23,400 nucleotides of DNA from JBKHXU01 sp046565865 (GTDB lineage Bacteria > Pseudomonadota > Gammaproteobacteria > Acidiferrobacterales > Sulfurifustaceae), in contig JBKHXU010000144.1 in assembly GCA_046565865.1 (NCBI GenBank), positions 1 through 23,400 of the forward strand. Reading direction: 5' to 3'. Within the stretch, counting starts at the first letter, position 1, and the number at the start of each line of letters is the position of its first letter. The translations under genes were made by a program, and so were the position numbers. The notes beneath the pieces were generated by a model. That model was not told the origin of the DNA and did not search any database. It saw only the letters and a program-made list of their open reading frames with translations. This document shows, one piece after another, positions 21,009 through 23,400 of the stretch.

Positions 21009-22211
21009 ATGACCAAGATCGGTACGCCGCTAAGTTCCACCGCCACGCGTGTCATGTTGCTCGGCGCCGGCGAGTTGGGCAAAGAAGTCATCATCGCGCT
21101 GCAGCGCTTGGGTGTTGAGGTCATCGCCGTCGATCGCTATCCCAACGCGCCCGGGCACCAGGTCGCGCATCGCTCGCACGTCATCGACATGGCCGACGGC
21201 AAGGCGCTGCGCGCGCTGATCGAGCGCGAGCGGCCGCGGCTGGTGGTGCCGGAGATCGAGGCGATCGCGACCGACATGCTGGTCGAGATCGAGCGCGAGC
21301 GCCTGGCCGAAGTGATTCCGACCGCCCGCGCCGCGCAGCTCACGATGAATCGCGAAGGCATCCGCCGGCTCGCAGCCGAGACGTTGGAGCTGCCGACCTC
21401 GCGTTACGCATTCGCCGAGAGTCTGAACGAGCTGAAGCGCGCCATCGATGGTGGTATCGGTTACCCGTGTGTGGTGAAGCCGGTCATGTCGTCGTCCGGC
21501 AAAGGCCAATCGACGGTGCACACGCCGGAAGATGCGGAGAAGGCGTGGAACTACGCGCTGAGTGGTGGCCGCGTCAATCGCGGGCGCGTCATCGTCGAGG
21601 AGATGATTCGGTTCGACTACGAGATCACGCAACTCACCGTGCGCGCGGTGGGAGAGGGCGGTGGTATTGAAACGTTTTTCTGCGACCCCATCGGCCATGT
21701 GCAGGTAAAGGGCGATTACGTCGAGTCGTGGCAGCCGCAGCCGATGAGTCCGACGGCGCTCGCGCGGGCGCGCGAGATCGCGAAGAAGGTCACCGACAAT
21801 CTCGGTGGCCGCGGCATCTTCGGCGTTGAGCTGTTCGTCAAAGGCGATCAAGTGTGGTTCAGCGAGGTCAGCCCACGCCCGCACGATACCGGTATGGTGA
21901 CCATGGCGAGCCAAGTGCAAAATGAATTCGAGTTACACGCACGGGCCATTCTCGGATTGCCGGTATCGACCGCGTTGCGCGCGCCCGGCGCCAGCGCCGT
22001 TATCTACGGCGGCATGGAGGCAAAGGGCATCGCGTTCGAGGGTATCGCCGACGCGCTGCGCGTGCCGCAGTCGGACGTCCGCCTGTTCGGCAAGCCGGAG
22101 GCATTCACGCGCCGTCGCATGGGCGTCGCGCTCGCGACCGCGGACGATATCGAGGAGGCGCGTCGGCGCGCGAAGCTGGCCGCGTCGCGGGTGCGGCCGG
22201 TCGCGGCATGA
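21009..22211 (+). CDS. purT: Formate-dependent phosphoribosylglycinamide formyltransferase PurT
   Basis: 400 residues of the ATP-grasp superfamily. Transfers formate to GAR in purine synthesis without folate. MLLGAGELGKEVIIALQRLGVEVIAVDRY is the N-terminal nucleotide-fold segment; YPCVVKPVMSSSGKGQS is the ATP-grasp loop; RVIVEEMIRFDYEITQLTVRAV, GRGIFGVELFVKGDQVWFSEVSPRPHDTGMVTMASQ contain the metal-binding Glu residues. The C-terminal GKPEAFTRRRMGVALATADDIEEARRRA is typical. Its TGA overlaps the start of the HIT gene (ATGA), so the two are co-translated. Confidence 0.97.
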   Translation: MTKIGTPLSSTATRVMLLGAGELGKEVIIALQRLGVEVIAVDRYPNAPGHQVAHRSHVIDMADGKALRALIERERPRLVVPEIEAIATDMLVEIERERLAEVIPTARAAQLTMNREGIRRLAAETLELPTSRYAFAESLNELKRAIDGGIGYPCVVKPVMSSSGKGQSTVHTPEDAEKAWNYALSGGRVNRGRVIVEEMIRFDYEITQLTVRAVGEGGGIETFFCDPIGHVQVKGDYVESWQPQPMSPTALARAREIAKKVTDNLGGRGIFGVELFVKGDQVWFSEVSPRPHDTGMVTMASQVQNEFELHARAILGLPVSTALRAPGASAVIYGGMEAKGIAFEGIADALRVPQSDVRLFGKPEAFTRRRMGVALATADDIEEARRRAKLAASRVRPVAA

Positions 22212-22618
22212 GCGCTTGTCCGTTGTGCGCGGCGCAAGGCGAGACGGTACTATGGCGCGATGCGCGCTTGCGCGTGATCCTGGCGCGCGACCCCGACTAT
22301 CCGGGCTTCTGTCGCATAATATGGAACACGCACGTACGTGAGATGACGGACCTTGATGATGCCGATCGCAGCTATTTTATGAAAGCCGTATTCAGCGTCG
22401 AACGGGTGCTGCGCGAAATGCTAGCGCCGACCAAAATCAATCTGGCCTCGCTCGGCAACCAAGTACCGCACTTGCATTGGCACGCCATCCCGCGCTTCAC
22501 CGACGACGCACACTTTCCCGATCCCGTCTAGGCACCCCGCGTGCGCGATGGGGCGAAGCACGAAATCGACCGCGACGCGCTCGCGGCGAAGTTAAGCGCG
22601 GTGTTACCGCGGCCGTGA
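22208..22618 (+). CDS. HIT-family nucleotide hydrolase, apparently truncated by TAG at 22529
   Basis: As written the product is 107 residues, ending at TAG 22529-22531. The frame continues for 28 plausible codons (APRVRDGAKHEIDRDALAAK and onward) to TGA 22616-22618. The TAG lies in HFPDPV-stop-APR where related HIT proteins have PVWA-PR, so a TGG-to-TAG change is likely. The catalytic HIT motif HLHWHAIPR (His-x-His-x-His) and the fold core (DYPGFCRIIWNTHVREMTDL, APTKINLASLGNQVPHLHWH) precede the stop, so even the short form may keep activity. CPLC at the N-terminus suggests a small metal knuckle. HIT proteins cleave dinucleoside polyphosphates or nucleotide conjugates. ATG 22208 overlaps the purT stop. 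Confidence 0.85.
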
Positions 22619-22629
22619 CGCGAGACCTT

Positions 22630-23082
22630 ATGTCGCTACTTATCGGAACCTGTGTTGTGTTCATGGTATCAAGCGCAAGGGCAGCGAGCGGTGCTGGCAA
22701 CGCCAGCAACCCAATCCTCGCGCCTTGTCCCGATAAGCCGAACTGCGTATCGAGCCAGGCACGCGACAAAGCGCACGCGGTCGCGCCCTTGAATCTCACC
22801 ACGACTCCGGCTGACGCCATCCAGCGCCTGCGACAAATCATTGATGCGATGCCGCTCACGCGCGTCGTAGCGACGACCGACGACTATCTGCACGTAGAAT
22901 TTACCAGCGCATTGCTGCGTTTTGTCGACGATGTTGAGTTTCGCGTCGATGTCGACGCGGGTGTCATCCATGTGCGCTCGGCGTCACGCGTCGGGCACTA
23001 CGATTTCGGCGTCAACCGCCGGCGTGTCGAGGCGATTCGCGACGCATTCGAGCGCGGGTCGGCGCGCGGTGCATCGCCATGA
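22630..23082 (+). CDS. DUF1499-family exported protein
   Basis: 150 residues. A hydrophobic N-terminus (LLIGTCVVFMVSSARA) ends before ASGAG and looks like a signal peptide. LAPCPDKPNCVSSQA is the signature of DUF1499 proteins, followed by conserved DAIQRLRQIIDAMPLTRVV, DDYLHVEFTSALLRFVDDVEF and GVIHVRSASRVGHYDFGVNRRRVEAIR. Biochemical function is not known for the family. ATG 22630 is favoured; GTG 22615 would overlap the HIT stop. The 3' end overlaps tsaB by ATGA, so expression is tied to that essential gene. Confidence 0.85.
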   Translation: MSLLIGTCVVFMVSSARAASGAGNASNPILAPCPDKPNCVSSQARDKAHAVAPLNLTTTPADAIQRLRQIIDAMPLTRVVATTDDYLHVEFTSALLRFVDDVEFRVDVDAGVIHVRSASRVGHYDFGVNRRRVEAIRDAFERGSARGASP

Positions 23083-23400
23083 AGCTACTCGCGCTCGATA
23101 CCTCGACCGAGGCATGTTCCGCCGCGCTCGCGATTGAAGATCAGGTTAGCGAGCGCTTCACGCTCGGCGGCAATCACTCCGAACGCATCCTGCCGATGGT
23201 GCACGAGCTGCTGGCGGAGGCCGGCATCGCGCTGTCGCAGCTCGACGCGATCGCCTTCGGCCGCGGCCCCGGGTCCTTCACCGGCCTGCGCATCGCCGCC
23301 GGGGTCACTCAAGGCCTCGCCTTCGGCGCCAATCTACCCGTTGTCCCCGTGTCGTCTCTGGCCGCGCTGGCGCAAGGGCAAGACGCCGACCGCGTTCTCG
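23079..23400 (+). CDS. tsaB: tRNA threonylcarbamoyladenosine protein TsaB, 3' end outside window
   Basis: The first 107 residues are present; typical length is ~220-240. MKLLALDTSTEACSAAL is the actin-like phosphate loop at the N-terminus, and AFGRGPGSFTGLRIAAGVTQGLAFG is the strongly conserved central motif. TsaB pairs with TsaD and TsaE to make the t6A modification of ANN-decoding tRNAs. ATG 23079 overlaps the upstream stop (ATGA). Confidence 0.96.
   Translation, partial: MKLLALDTSTEACSAALAIEDQVSERFTLGGNHSERILPMVHELLAEAGIALSQLDAIAFGRGPGSFTGLRIAAGVTQGLAFGANLPVVPVSSLAALAQGQDADRVL

Noticed and set aside
5892..22531. Global reassignment of TAG to tryptophan
   Set aside because: TAG also ends intact genes here (VOC gene 873-875, lipoprotein 13253-13255, thiL 20924-20926), so it works as a normal stop.
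1..23400. CRISPR arrays, tRNA or rRNA genes, transposases
   Set aside because: No regularly spaced direct repeats, no cloverleaf or rRNA signature, and no transposase-like coding sequence was recognised.

Overview
This is a high-GC proteobacterial chromosome segment. The run glyA, nrdR, ribD, ribE, ribBA, ribH, nusB, thiL is typical of Gammaproteobacteria. The genus cannot be named from sequence alone; an Acidiferrobacter- or Ectothiorhodospira-like relative would fit. The first ~900 bases are more AT-rich and look foreign.

Layout. (1) 1-900: the edge of an integron gene-cassette array, with a partial cassette gene, a clear attC site (431-504) and a VOC/glyoxalase-fold gene that has no attC of its own. 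(2) 1080-10660: a nitrate/nitrite uptake and control cluster. It holds a NarK-type MFS transporter, a PP2C phosphatase-Hanks kinase fusion, a NasT-type ANTAR antiterminator, an ABC transporter (nrtA with an in-frame amber, nrtB intact, nrtD with a frameshift), an unrecognised 163-residue protein, and an outer-membrane porin. No nitrate or nitrite reductase lies in the window. (3) 10750-13320: glyA behind a hairpin that sequesters its ribosome-binding site, then a Gly/Ser/Asp-rich lipoprotein; both genes end in strong terminators. (4) 13386-20926: nrdR-ribD-ribE, ribBA and ribH-nusB-thiL, interrupted by an inverted two-gene island (Hanks kinase plus lipoprotein). (5) 21009-23400: purT, a HIT protein, a DUF1499 protein and the start of tsaB, three of the four junctions being short or overlapping.

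The most interesting signal is the regulatory layer of the nitrate cluster. Three sigma-54 promoters (TGGCAC-N5-TTGC) precede narK, nasT and the porin gene. The nasT and porin promoters are diverged copies of one ~150-bp module with conserved blocks at fixed spacing. The porin mRNA leader carries two tandem hexaloop hairpins, each with A at loop position 1 and G at position 4, and the second overlaps the 5' arm of a strong terminator. That is the architecture expected of an ANTAR antitermination target, and the NasT-like protein is encoded in the same cluster. Single hexaloop hairpins of the same AACG type lie just upstream of nrtA and narK, without terminators.

Three coding interruptions (nrtA TAG, nrtD -1 frameshift, HIT TAG) are each explained by one base. 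Both TAGs sit where family members carry tryptophan. Sequence error or recent decay are both possible; TAG is also used as an ordinary stop in this window.
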